From an uncultured Olleya sp. (GTDB lineage Bacteria; Bacteroidota; Bacteroidia; Flavobacteriales; Flavobacteriaceae), in assembly GCA_947503885.1 (NCBI GenBank), contig CANNFD010000008.1, forward strand, positions 94,979 to 158,978: a DNA stretch of 64,000 nucleotides. The letters run 5' to 3'. Both the position numbers and the translations under genes were made by a program. Of this stretch, positions 26,765-36,227 are shown in pieces (the first letter of the stretch is position 1; every line of letters begins with the position of its first letter). The notes under the pieces are model-generated. The model had not been told where the DNA came from. It was given only the letters and a program-made list of their open reading frames with translations, and made no database searches.

Positions 26765-29700
26765 TTACTCGACTAAAACTTTTTTAGAAAGTTTACCTTC
26801 ATCAGTTTTGACTTCTAAAATATAAGTACCTGTACTGATTGTGTTAGTTTTTAACTCTATTAACTCCTGATTTTCAAATTCATTAAAAGCAATGATCTTT
26901 TGTCCTAATAGGTTGTATAATGTTATTGATTTGATAACTTCTAACTTAGGATTGTTAACTACAATTGTGTTGTTGCTATTACCGAAGTAAAAGTTGATTG
27001 TTGTTTCAAAATCAAAATCCTCTGTCGACAAAAAGTTAATTTGACTAAATCTTAAATCAAAACGGTCTAGATAAATGCCTGAGGTTAATGTTATAGAAGC
27101 ATCACCTTGTCTTAAATCATGGTAAGTTCCAGTAACGTTGTCAAAGATGTATATTTCTAGGTAATCAGGAACGTTTTCTAAAGCGTCAATTGTAAACGTG
27201 TTAATACCATCATTGTCAACATGTAACCCAATAGGTAAAATTGTTGCTGGGTTTATTGCGTTTGTACCTTGAATAGTATATTTGTTAGATTCAATCATCC
27301 AATAGATGTCATCCATTTGTTCGGACTTAGTAGCTCCATCATACCCCCAATCATATCCTGAAGTGGCATTTGAGTCTTCTGTAACTAATAATTGTCTATG
27401 AATACTGTTTACAGAGTTAAAGCCTAGTCTGATTTTTAATCTATTATCAGCATTATTAGTCGTTGCAGCTTGAGCAGAATTTCTAACAAATACAGATGAT
27501 GCTGATCCTTCTTTTTCAAAGATACGTTGTCCATTATTAAATCTAATGTTTCCAGTGTTTTCACTTTTAACAAAGAAACCTTGCGACACAGGGATATAGC
27601 GTCCAGGAAGTTTTACAGGTGTTCCTCCGGTTGCAACTAATGGGTCATTAGTACCGTAACTAGCTGCAGGTGTTGCTCCAGATAAGTTATAGGTGGCGTA
27701 TCCACCTTGGTATTCTGCTAATATATGAGATCCGCCTCCCCAATGTTCCCAGAAGTAAAGTGTACCAGTAGTGCTACCAGGTCCTTCAATTGTAGGTGCA
27801 TTGTCCATAATAAACTGGTTGGCATCAATTGCAGATGCATAAGGATTACCTACTAAGTATTCATTTCCAGAAGTAATAGGTAATGTAATGTCTCCATTAT
27901 TAGGTTTTCCTTCAAAAACATAGTTTTGTTCTAATGCAAGGTTGTTATTAGTATTAGTAACTCCTTTTAATGTAAATCCTTCTCCAGTTAATAAAGTGCC
28001 TGAACTTCTAACATGTTGCCAATCCGCATAGGCACCAGATTGATTTGAGTATTTCCAAATCCAATAATCAGCAATTCCAATTGGTGTGCCATCAGTTCCG
28101 TTATAACTATTGGTTATAAAGTTAATATTTACAGGGTTGTTCGGGTCTGTTCCGTCTTTAAATACTTGTGGTAAAGTATAGGCGTTGTTGTTTGTTGTGT
28201 TATTGCTAACCCCAACTGGTGAAGACCAAAAGTTGTATGTAAATAAGTCTTTAGTCCCTTGTTGGTCGCGCTCTAAAACACCAATACTTGAAGGGTCAAA
28301 ATCACTATCGGTTGTTTGAATTAATTGTGACTCGCCTTGTAAATCTATTTTACCGTCTATTTTTAAATAATGTGAAACTGTTAATCCATTTCCTAATTGT
28401 AAGCTGTTGTCGCCACTTACTGTTAAAATGTTGGCTTTGACATTTAAACTTAAAACTTGTCTGTTGTCATTGTTTGTGGCAGGTAATGTGCTGTTATCGA
28501 TAGTGATATTGTGACTAGTTTCAACAATGTTCCAATTTATTGTTTTAGTATTGTCAACAATTGAAGCAGAACCAGGTATATATTGTTCGGTTCCATTTAG
28601 CCATGAGCTGTTTGTGTCCCAATCTCCATTTGTCGTACTTTGGTATGGTAATGGTGCAGTTTGAAAGTCTACAGTATTTAGGTTTCTTAATGCTCCTTGA
28701 CGGTCATAATCAGATTCGTCATTTGTATTGGTATAAGAATAGACAGACATTGGGTAATAACCTTCTAATTTAGACCAGGGTATATCGGCAGCGTCATTTT
28801 TAGTGATTGTTGTTGGTACAACCTTACCATTAACAAAATTAGTGTTCTCTTCAAGTTCTTGATTCATTAAAAACTGTAACTGGTCCTCTTCTAGAGCAGT
28901 GCTCCATATTCTAACTTCATCAATATTACCTTGAAAAAAGGAGGTAGGTGTAGTTTTTCCTGCTGCAGCAATATAAAATGATTGGTCTGTATTTGGTGGG
29001 CTAGAAATTGTGCCATCATTATCAAAAACTCCATCAATATATAAATTAGCATTTGTGCCATCAAATATAACTGCAACTTGATGCCATTTACCTACAGGAA
29101 TAGTAGTGTTTGAAGTTACGGTTTCTGGAAACCCTCCGTTATTGACTGTAAACTCTAGTTTGCCTGTAGCATTAATTTTAAGATCATACCCTTCTGTAAA
29201 GAAAAAATTTCTTTTAGATAGTATAGAACTGTTAGTAGAAGAGGCTGTTCTATTTACCCAAGCCGATATGGTGAACGGTCCTGAGTTTAAGTCAAAATTA
29301 TCATCCATGTCTATATAGTCTGCAGCTCCATCAAAATAAACTGAACGTTCTACAGTAACCTCTGGAGCATATCCAAAAGTGATGTATTTAGTACCGTCAA
29401 AGTCATAAATTGCCTCAAGATTACCGCCATTATGTGTCATGATTCTATAATCTGCAGTAGGATCAAAAATTGGAGTATCTGAAGCAAACATGTAGTATTT
29501 TCCTGGAGGGTTGATGTTTCTAATTGCATTTTGAGGTATTGATACTTTTACATGACCAATATCGCTTCCGTTTTCAACAACTTTCCAAATGCGTTGCATT
29601 CCTAAAAAGCTTACAGGTGTAGATAGTCCTGCTATTCCTGAGCTTATGTCAACAGCGACTGTGTTTGGCTCGGCATCTAGACTAGCATTATTATTACCCC

Positions 29701-32326
29701 ACATTAAATATGACTTATCATCAAGTGTGTTTGGATTTGATGTTTTATTTATATTGTTAGTAGCATAAATGTCTGTTAATCCTATAGTTAAAATACCTTC
29801 AGTAGGTCCATTTGCGTCAGTAGCATTATTTATACTACTTGATTGTTTTTGATTTAAATTAGCGTCGTCATCACGACCAATTCCTGCAATGTCATAGTTA
29901 AAGCCAATATTATTTGATTGATCCCAAATAACTGTACCATCACTATCTACATAGTCTTGAGAAGTACCATTAACACCTAATGTAATTCCGTATTTAACTG
30001 CTAAGTATGATTGAACTCTATTGCGTTGGTCTGTTAAATCTGAATCGCTTAATCTAGAAGAAAATGTTATTACTTCTGCGACTCTAGCATTTAAAGTAGC
30101 TTCCCATCCTTCACTACGACCAATAAAAAAGCGAGAATCATTGACGTTTAAAAATTCAGCTACATCATTTTGTGCTGTTTCAATATTATTAGCATTATAA
30201 AACAACTCTTGTTGTGTAGTAGCAGTATTGTTTCTTGTATTAATAATACCAACATTAGTATAGCTTCTTGAAGAATCGTCATACACAGCGTAACCATCTC
30301 CAACCTCTGATTGAGTATAAGTATCTAATGCAAATGAAATGCTTTCTCCATCAATTCGACTTGTAAAATCACCAAACCCAATACCTGTTGTATCTGTAGC
30401 ATCAGAATTAGGGTTAGAGTCACCACATATTACATCCATAAAACCAAATGTGCTATTTACAGGAGTATCGTCTGCGATAATAACGATAAACAAATCTTGT
30501 GTATAAAACCCAGAAGGTCCTTGTAAAAATTGTGTTGTTGTATTGTCAAATGAGTAATCTCCATCAGTTGTATAGCTTGAAAAGTTATTGTCAAATTCTA
30601 TAACGGGATTAAAATTAATATTATCAATAGTATTGTCTTTATAGGTAGGTTCTTGACCCGGTGTATGTACCGTTGCATTGCTACCTCTACCTTGGTCGTA
30701 CCACGCGCTTACACCTTGGCCATCTGAATAGCCAAGACCATCTGTGCTTTTAAGCCATAATTTTAAATTGTCTGTAACTCCACCAGGTCCTTCGGTTAAA
30801 GGAGCTATTCCAATACCTTGGATTGTAAAATTATATGGGGATTCATCTGCGTCATCATTATTGATTGTTACAGTTGCAGTCCTTAAGCCTCCTGCAATTG
30901 GGTTGAATGTAATCTCAAAAGTTGTGCTACCTCCAGCGGGAATAGAATTTGAAGGTGCAGATGTGATAGTAAAATCTAAAAGAGCTGGTCCTGTTATGGT
31001 TATGTATGGAGAAAACCAACTTGTTAGGTTTAATGTTTCACCACCTAAGTTTTCTATAGTGAAAGTTCTAGTTACACTAGTTCCGGTATCAACCGTTCCA
31101 AAATCAGTATTGTTAAATACTGATGGTGTCGTACTATCGTCTAAGATATCTGTATTGTTGCTTACTATGTTTATCTCGTTACCACAAACTCCTCCAGAAA
31201 CATTAAAGTTTACAACGGTACCTGTGGAACTTGCTGCATCACCATTTTGATTAATTACTTCTACTCCAGAAGCAGTAATAGTAATATTGTCAATACCATT
31301 CCAACCATCGCCATAATCGTCGTACATGATAAAGTAATATTCGTTTAAGTCTTCAATACAGCCAAGGCTTATAGTCTCGCTATAATTAGAACCATTTCCA
31401 ATAATTGATTCAATTAATGTACCGTCAGGAGCGTATATGTAAACAGAGTTCTCGCTTGCAAATTGGGGCCAGTTTACTGATACAGTGGTGTAAGAAAAGG
31501 TAGGAATTACTCCTTCACCTTGAATTGCAAAGGTGTATGGGTTTTCATCAGAATCATTATTTGCAATAGATAAAGTGGCTGTTCTTATTCCGCTAGCACT
31601 AGGAGTAAAACTTACAACAAAATTTGTGCTAGAGGCACTACTAATTGTATTATTAGGTGCAGTGGTGATAGAAAAATCTGCTGCGTTTGAACCTGTAATA
31701 CTTATATATGGAAAAGGGTCTGTTAAATTAAGGTTTGAATTTCCATTATTTTCTAAAGTAAATGTTTTGGTAATCGTTCCTGTGGTTACATTGGTAACAC
31801 CAAAATCTGTATTATCTGAAACATTTGGGGTTGAGTCTCCTGATGAGATGCTGTTACCTAAGCCTTTAATATCTATTTCAGGTAAGGGAGAAACACCATT
31901 ACCAGTTATATTAAATGAGTAACCCGAGTTAGTACCATTTGTAAATGTTATGGTAACTGTAGCGGTTTGTGTACCTGTAATGGTTGGAGTGAAGGTTATA
32001 ATATGACTAATAGTACCACCGTTACCAACTAAGTTTCCTAAGTTAGCAGTTGTTGGAGAAAAGTCTGTAGATCCAGTTATAGTAACTTTGATGTTATCTA
32101 ATCTTTTATTAGAATTTCCACCATTAGCAGTGTTATCTAAAACAAAAGTATTCGAATTGTTATTTCCGATTAAAACATTGCCAAAGTCAGTGTCATCTGT
32201 TGTACTTGGAGTAGTGTCTCCGTTTGATATTATTTGATTGTTACCTCTAACTTCTAATGTTCCTTGTGAAAAAACTGAAGTTAAAGAAAATAGAGATACA
32301 CAAATTAAGAGTGTAATAGTCTTCAT
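26765..32326 (-). CDS. Giant T9SS-secreted multidomain surface protein (1853 aa), paralogue
   Basis: Signal peptide (about 1-20), then choice-of-anchor D modules (about 22-145 and 145-270), the YDDYGDGWNGI beta-domain (about 280-380), a third choice-of-anchor D module (about 385-505), the EGPGGVTDNLKLWLKSTDG domain (about 510-880), a LamG-like domain (about 995-1155), and the same C-terminal half as the gene at 21163, down to a T9SS type A sorting domain ending LSKKVLVE. Stretches such as the WEHWGGGSHILAEYQGGYA segment are identical in both proteins, while the N-terminal domains are shuffled and the MAM-like domain is missing here. Adhesion or matrix function is inferred from the domains. 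Confidence 0.92.
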   Translation of the reverse strand: MKTITLLICVSLFSLTSVFSQGTLEVRGNNQIISNGDTTPSTTDDTDFGNVLIGNNNSNTFVLDNTANGGNSNKRLDNIKVTITGSTDFSPTTANLGNLVGNGGTISHIITFTPTITGTQTATVTITFTNGTNSGYSFNITGNGVSPLPEIDIKGLGNSISSGDSTPNVSDNTDFGVTNVTTGTITKTFTLENNGNSNLNLTDPFPYISITGSNAADFSITTAPNNTISSASSTNFVVSFTPSASGIRTATLSIANNDSDENPYTFAIQGEGVIPTFSYTTVSVNWPQFASENSVYIYAPDGTLIESIIGNGSNYSETISLGCIEDLNEYYFIMYDDYGDGWNGIDNITITASGVEVINQNGDAASSTGTVVNFNVSGGVCGNEINIVSNNTDILDDSTTPSVFNNTDFGTVDTGTSVTRTFTIENLGGETLNLTSWFSPYITITGPALLDFTITSAPSNSIPAGGSTTFEITFNPIAGGLRTATVTINNDDADESPYNFTIQGIGIAPLTEGPGGVTDNLKLWLKSTDGLGYSDGQGVSAWYDQGRGSNATVHTPGQEPTYKDNTIDNINFNPVIEFDNNFSSYTTDGDYSFDNTTTQFLQGPSGFYTQDLFIVIIADDTPVNSTFGFMDVICGDSNPNSDATDTTGIGFGDFTSRIDGESISFALDTYTQSEVGDGYAVYDDSSRSYTNVGIINTRNNTATTQQELFYNANNIETAQNDVAEFLNVNDSRFFIGRSEGWEATLNARVAEVITFSSRLSDSDLTDQRNRVQSYLAVKYGITLGVNGTSQDYVDSDGTVIWDQSNNIGFNYDIAGIGRDDDANLNQKQSSSINNATDANGPTEGILTIGLTDIYATNNINKTSNPNTLDDKSYLMWGNNNASLDAEPNTVAVDISSGIAGLSTPVSFLGMQRIWKVVENGSDIGHVKVSIPQNAIRNINPPGKYYMFASDTPIFDPTADYRIMTHNGGNLEAIYDFDGTKYITFGYAPEVTVERSVYFDGAADYIDMDDNFDLNSGPFTISAWVNRTASSTNSSILSKRNFFFTEGYDLKINATGKLEFTVNNGGFPETVTSNTTIPVGKWHQVAVIFDGTNANLYIDGVFDNDGTISSPPNTDQSFYIAAAGKTTPTSFFQGNIDEVRIWSTALEEDQLQFLMNQELEENTNFVNGKVVPTTITKNDAADIPWSKLEGYYPMSVYSYTNTNDESDYDRQGALRNLNTVDFQTAPLPYQSTTNGDWDTNSSWLNGTEQYIPGSASIVDNTKTINWNIVETSHNITIDNSTLPATNNDNRQVLSLNVKANILTVSGDNSLQLGNGLTVSHYLKIDGKIDLQGESQLIQTTDSDFDPSSIGVLERDQQGTKDLFTYNFWSSPVGVSNNTTNNNAYTLPQVFKDGTDPNNPVNINFITNSYNGTDGTPIGIADYWIWKYSNQSGAYADWQHVRSSGTLLTGEGFTLKGVTNTNNNLALEQNYVFEGKPNNGDITLPITSGNEYLVGNPYASAIDANQFIMDNAPTIEGPGSTTGTLYFWEHWGGGSHILAEYQGGYATYNLSGATPAASYGTNDPLVATGGTPVKLPGRYIPVSQGFFVKSENTGNIRFNNGQRIFEKEGSASSVFVRNSAQAATTNNADNRLKIRLGFNSVNSIHRQLLVTEDSNATSGYDWGYDGATKSEQMDDIYWMIESNKYTIQGTNAINPATILPIGLHVDNDGINTFTIDALENVPDYLEIYIFDNVTGTYHDLRQGDASITLTSGIYLDRFDLRFSQINFLSTEDFDFETTINFYFGNSNNTIVVNNPKLEVIKSITLYNLLGQKIIAFNEFENQELIELKTNTISTGTYILEVKTDEGKLSKKVLVE

Positions 32327-32367
32327 GGTAGGTTAAATTTTAATAAAGGGACTAATTAATTTTTTTT

Positions 32368-32417
32368 CAAAGGTATATTTTCTGTCTTTAAAAAGCAAAT
32401 ATAATCGATAAACTGCA
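32368..32417 (-). promoter_or_regulatory. Promoter and upstream box of the second giant T9SS gene
   Basis: Minus strand, 5' to 3': box TGCAGTTTATCGA (32405-32417), 5 bp, TTTG (32396-32399), 20 bp, TACCTTTG (32368-32375). The core promoter is exact; predicted leader is about 35 nt. Confidence 0.8.
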
Positions 32418-32553
32418 CTTTAATTATTTATGTTATTGAAAATCAGTATATTATGTTTTGTTGTGATTTTGTATTATGACACGTTATTGTGTATTTTGTC
32501 GATATTTTTGTATTGAAATTTATATGTAATTATTAAAAAAATGTCTAAACATA

Positions 32554-32583
32554 AAAAGCTGAAACAATATTGTTTCAGCTTTT
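32554..32583. terminator. Terminator of the M14 carboxypeptidase gene
   Basis: A 13-bp perfect stem (32554-32566 with 32571-32583) with ATAT loop, 25 bp after the carboxypeptidase stop. Confidence 0.92.
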
Positions 32584-32608
32584 TAATAATTTAAGATTGT
32601 AAGTAATT

Positions 32609-35188
32609 TTATTTAATTATTTTTTTTGTGACTGTTAGGTTTGATGTGTTGTCTTTGATTTTTAAAAAATATGTCCCGTTAGCTAAATTTTCTAAGTTAG
32701 ATATTTTAATACTATTTGTAGTGTGTTGTTTGTTTTTGGTTTTACTTATTAGTCTTCCGCTTAGGTCGTATAAATCAACACTTATTGTATTGTTTATTAT
32801 GCTGTAAGGAAGTTTGATGGTAATACTGCTGTTAAAAGGGTTAGGGTAAATTGATACCTCCTCCAAAGTGTTTGTGTCAATACTTAATGTGTTGCCATCT
32901 AATAAGTTTACTGTGTAATCTTCTACTTCGCCATAGTCAAATGTTGCACAAGGGTTATCTGGAGTAGTGTTGTCATCCATTAAAACACGCATTCTAGTTG
33001 TTCCAAAAGTGATGCCTGAAGGTACTGTAAACTGACCTGAAACACTATTTGCTTGGGTTGGAGGGTTTTGAAAAATACGCTCGTCTGTAGTAAAAGAACC
33101 ATCCTTGTTATAATCAATCCAGACTGCGTAACCTTCGTCATATTTAGTTCCTGCCCAGGCAGGTGTTATAGTTATAGTGTATTGTGTATCAGTAACTAGA
33201 TCTGTTGGTGTATCTTGTGTGAAATTTGAATAGCCCGTACCGTCTGTTCCTCCTTGAGAGCTTTTAGACCAAGAGCCTATTTGTACTTGTTGGATATATT
33301 CATATTGATCACTACCTGCATTAGCAGGACAATAAGAAACTTGAGTTGTGAAAGTAATGGAATTAGAGTAATTAGAAGCTGGGTAGGTGCCACAAATAGA
33401 ACGCACTTGGGCTTCATAATCAACACCAACCGTTAGACCTGTAATATCATAGTTGTTTGCTGACAACCCGTTTACAGTAGTCCAAGTGGAAGTCCCAACT
33501 TCACGATACCTGAAATCAAAAGTATTGCCTGCTTGTGGATTCCAGTTAATAGTAGCTGTAGTTGATTCAACTGCTGAAGCATTACCACCTGAAGGTATTT
33601 CAGCTCCTGGGATTAATCTGATTTCTCCTAAATCAACTTGAGTGCCATCTGTAATTGATTGACCTGTTAAAGTCGCAGATTGGTAACAAGGAGCTTCAAT
33701 TAAAATATCATAAGTACCAGTTTTTATAGGTCTATAAAATTCGCCATGAGAAAGCTCTGTAACTGTATGCGAGTTATATGCATCATGGCCAACAATAGAG
33801 ATAGTTGCGTCTATAGGGTTTCCTGATGTGTCATCTACTACAGTACCTGTAAAACCGTAAGTACCTTGAGTTAAAAAATCTAATAATGCGTCTCTATTAT
33901 AATACCAATAATTAGCTAATTGACTTTCTGGTAAAATTTTTGTGTCTGATAATTCTATAGTGATTTCTCTGCATTGATGGTAGTAATTCATGTAATCCTG
34001 ACGTCCACCGTATACACGATACCATTCTGCACCATGAGTAACTCCTGGGCTTTGCATGAAGTTGTGACCATGAGCTCCGGTAGAGGCGTCCCAGTCGTCA
34101 TCTTCATTCATATAAGAGGGTTTGTAACTGTAAGCTTCTTGAGCTGTACTACCTGAATTAGCATCTGTTTGTGCATTTGTTGCATACTCTACGCCAATAT
34201 GTTCAAACCAATTATTGTCAGGGTGTGTATATTCTTCTGCGTAAGCGTTGTCAAACGGATAGTTTACTAATTCTGTCCCGCCATGAAAGTTGGCAGAGAT
34301 TACAAAGTGTTCTGCGTCTGCTAACGCCATAAACGCTAAAGTTTCTGTTTGGTAAGCTTGGTTGTCATCATGTGGGCCAGCTACATTATCAGGATAGTTT
34401 CTGTTTAAATCTATATTGTTTCCATTACCTCTTCTTGCATTGACTACAGAAGTGTTATTGCTGCTGTTATGGTATGTGCCATCTGGATTTGCGCTTGGGT
34501 TTATCCAAATCTCAGCATTTTCTACTAAGTTTTTAACTCTAGCGTGATCATTATGTAGCGGATTAGCGTACACTGTTAATATGTAATTTATTAACGAAAG
34601 CATCATAGGGTAACCGGCAATTTCATCACCATGCATTGAAGATGTAAGCATTAATTTAGGTTCCTTTTCATCAGTACCAACATTATCTGATATTTTTACA
34701 AATAATAACTCTTTATCTCCTTGCCCTGTTGATCCAATACTAAATTTTTGAACTAAAGAAGGGTAGTTAGTTTCAAACTCTTGCATTTGTGTATCGTATT
34801 CTGCATAGGTTGGATAAGAGTTAAGAGGAAAGGTTAATGCAGCACTACTTGTAGATCTACTTGTTAGAGGTCTAACGTCGTATATTAATGACTCGTTAAC
34901 TTCGTTTTCGCTTTTTGGTACAGTGTACGGGATATTTTTTGCTTCAAATGCTCTAAACTGCGCTTCATTAGCCCATGCAATAAGTGTCTTAGTTTGAGCA
35001 TTATAATTAACTATAGAAAAGTCTCTAGAGTATGCTTCTATTTCTTTAGCGCTATTTACTTGAAACATAAATGTTAATTCGCCTTGATTAGTAAGATATT
35101 TTTCTGCTTTTTGTTTTTCAGAAGTTTGTGCATTTACACTACAAATAGTAGTTAATAAAAATGCTAGGAGTAAAGTGATTTTTTTCAT
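32609..35188 (-). CDS. T9SS-secreted zinc carboxypeptidase, M14 family
   Basis: A signal peptide (about 1-20) and pro-region precede an M14 peptidase domain (about 115-440). Zinc ligands are His186 and Glu189 in SMHGDE and His302 in FHGGTELVNYP; NRNYP gives the substrate-binding Asn-Arg, and Glu412 in TIELS is the general base. Then come a carboxypeptidase regulatory-like domain (about 450-530), a fibronectin type III domain (about 535-625), a GEVED domain (about 640-765) and a T9SS type A sorting domain (from about 775, SIYPNPFNSSITI). It should cleave C-terminal residues from extracellular peptides. It lies upstream of the giant paralogues on the same strand. Confidence 0.94.
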   Translation of the reverse strand: MKKITLLLAFLLTTICSVNAQTSEKQKAEKYLTNQGELTFMFQVNSAKEIEAYSRDFSIVNYNAQTKTLIAWANEAQFRAFEAKNIPYTVPKSENEVNESLIYDVRPLTSRSTSSAALTFPLNSYPTYAEYDTQMQEFETNYPSLVQKFSIGSTGQGDKELLFVKISDNVGTDEKEPKLMLTSSMHGDEIAGYPMMLSLINYILTVYANPLHNDHARVKNLVENAEIWINPSANPDGTYHNSSNNTSVVNARRGNGNNIDLNRNYPDNVAGPHDDNQAYQTETLAFMALADAEHFVISANFHGGTELVNYPFDNAYAEEYTHPDNNWFEHIGVEYATNAQTDANSGSTAQEAYSYKPSYMNEDDDWDASTGAHGHNFMQSPGVTHGAEWYRVYGGRQDYMNYYHQCREITIELSDTKILPESQLANYWYYNRDALLDFLTQGTYGFTGTVVDDTSGNPIDATISIVGHDAYNSHTVTELSHGEFYRPIKTGTYDILIEAPCYQSATLTGQSITDGTQVDLGEIRLIPGAEIPSGGNASAVESTTATINWNPQAGNTFDFRYREVGTSTWTTVNGLSANNYDITGLTVGVDYEAQVRSICGTYPASNYSNSITFTTQVSYCPANAGSDQYEYIQQVQIGSWSKSSQGGTDGTGYSNFTQDTPTDLVTDTQYTITITPAWAGTKYDEGYAVWIDYNKDGSFTTDERIFQNPPTQANSVSGQFTVPSGITFGTTRMRVLMDDNTTPDNPCATFDYGEVEDYTVNLLDGNTLSIDTNTLEEVSIYPNPFNSSITIKLPYSIINNTISVDLYDLSGRLISKTKNKQHTTNSIKISNLENLANGTYFLKIKDNTSNLTVTKKIIK

Positions 35189-35522
35189 TTTAAAAATAAT
35201 TGAGGTAACTAGGATATTTAATTAAAGTGCTAAACTATAAAAAATAAAATCAAAAACATCTTTAAAACGCATAAAAATACGATAAAATACATTAATTAAA
35301 TTTAAAATGTTGAAAACTAGTGATGAATTAGTTTGTTTTATCGATGAAATGCAACATTTTGAAGTTTTAAAGTAATATTAAATAATTGTACTTATTAGGA
35401 AGAAATATTTTTAAAAAGATAAAGTGATATTTATTGTAATACTTATTCTTCTAGTTGAATCGTATGCTGTTTTGTATTCACAATTTTGATAAAGTAATAA
35501 TTGGCAAATAAGAGGTATAAAA
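35189..35522. other. AT-rich intergenic region upstream of the carboxypeptidase
   Basis: No ORF is supported. It holds an exact copy of the 13-bp box (TCGATGAAATGCA on the plus strand, 35341-35353), 153 bp from the start codon, and a degenerate copy (35279-35291, 10 of 13) at 91 bp, close to the spacing in the giant genes. The core promoter is not clear. Confidence 0.5.
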
Positions 35523-35550
35523 AAACGGTTTAGAGTTTTCTAAACCGTTT
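35523..35550 (-). terminator. Terminator after tRNA-Met
   Basis: A perfect 12-bp stem (35523-35534 with 35539-35550), GTTT loop; on the minus strand it is followed by a T run. Confidence 0.88.
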
Positions 35551-35571
35551 AATTACAATGTGTTAAATCTG

Positions 35572-35645
35572 TAGCGAGAACGGGGCACGATCCCGTGACC
35601 TCTGGGTTATGAATCCAACGCTCTAACCAACTGAGCTACCTCGCC
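35572..35645 (-). tRNA. tRNA-Met (CAT anticodon)
   Basis: The 74 nt fold as a cloverleaf: acceptor GGCGAGG/TCTCGCT with G-T pairs at both ends, D-stem GCTC/GAGC, anticodon loop TTCATAA, and T-stem ACGGG/CCCGT. The D-loop AGTTGGTTA is typical. The 3' CCA is not encoded. The G-T first pair and the absence of three G-C pairs below the anticodon loop argue for elongator rather than initiator Met, but a CAT anticodon could also be an Ile tRNA modified to lysidine. Confidence 0.93.
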
Positions 35646-35660
35646 ATAATTTTGAGATTG

Positions 35661-35690
35661 CAAATATAAAAACATTATTATTGTTGGCAA
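35661..35690 (-). promoter_or_regulatory. Promoter of tRNA-Met
   Basis: On the minus strand TTG (35688-35690), 19 bp, TATATTTG (35661-35668), ending 15 bp before the tRNA. Confidence 0.8.
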
Positions 35691-35788
35691 GCATTATTGC
35701 AAATAAAAATTTTTATTTAAAATGGTTTCACAACTTATTAATTAATGTATATATTGGACAAAATAAAAAATACAACACTTACAATTAA

Positions 35789-36175
35789 ATGGAAGATAAA
35801 ATAAAGTTCGAGATGGAGTTTGTTGTTCATGCATCACCATCATTACTATACCAATATATATCTACGCCTTCAGGGTTGTCAGAGTGGTTTGCAGATAATG
35901 TTAATTCTAGAGGTGAATTATATAAATTTATATGGGATGGCTCTGAAGAACAAGCAAAATTAATTACTAAAAAGTCAGGAGAACGTATTAAGTTTAGATG
36001 GTTAGTAGATGAAGATGAACCTTATTTTTTTGAAATTAAAATTCAAGTAGACGAAATAACTAAAGATGTTTCAATAATTATTACTGACTTTGCTGAAGAA
36101 GATGAGGTTGATGAAGCTAAAATGCTTTGGACAAATCAAATTTCTGATTTAAAACAAGTATTAGGTTCTGCTTAA
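35789..36175 (+). CDS. START-like/SRPBCC domain protein
   Basis: A 128-aa single-domain protein starting MEDKIKFEMEFVVHASPSLLY, with TPSGLSEWFADNV and RIKFRWL followed by a C-terminal helix (MLWTNQISDLKQVL). This is the helix-grip fold of AHSA1/START-like proteins that bind hydrophobic ligands; a flavobacterial family annotated as START-like matches well. The ligand is unknown. A terminator lies 25 bp after the stop. Confidence 0.8.
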   Translation: MEDKIKFEMEFVVHASPSLLYQYISTPSGLSEWFADNVNSRGELYKFIWDGSEEQAKLITKKSGERIKFRWLVDEDEPYFFEIKIQVDEITKDVSIIITDFAEEDEVDEAKMLWTNQISDLKQVLGSA

Positions 36176-36193
36176 AAATAAATACATTTAAAG

Positions 36194-36201
36194 TATATTT
36201 G
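36194..36201 (+). promoter_or_regulatory. -7 element fused to a terminator (aminotransferase promoter)
   Basis: TATATTTG matches TAnnTTTG exactly. Its last G is the first base of the terminator hairpin, so transcripts starting here would lack part of the 5' arm. No clear -33 element was found. Confidence 0.55.
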
Positions 36202-36227
36202 TCCCATTGAAAAATGGGACTTTTTTT
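36201..36227 (+). terminator. Terminator of the START-like gene, directly before an ATG
   Basis: GTCCCATT (36201-36208) and AATGGGAC (36213-36220) with GAAA loop, then seven T. The aminotransferase ATG follows at 36228. Confidence 0.9.

Noticed and set aside
30744..31922. Plus-strand ORFs of 129-168 codons opposite the giant T9SS gene (also at 23519-25573)
   Set aside because: They are low-complexity shadows of Thr/Asn/Ser-rich beta-repeat coding on the other strand.
21163..32326. CRISPR or tandem DNA repeats in the giant genes
   Set aside because: The repeats are protein domains diverged between and within genes, with no constant spacer length.
36207..36227. Earlier ATG for the aminotransferase
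   Set aside because: It lies in the stem of the upstream terminator and adds seven residues not expected in the family.
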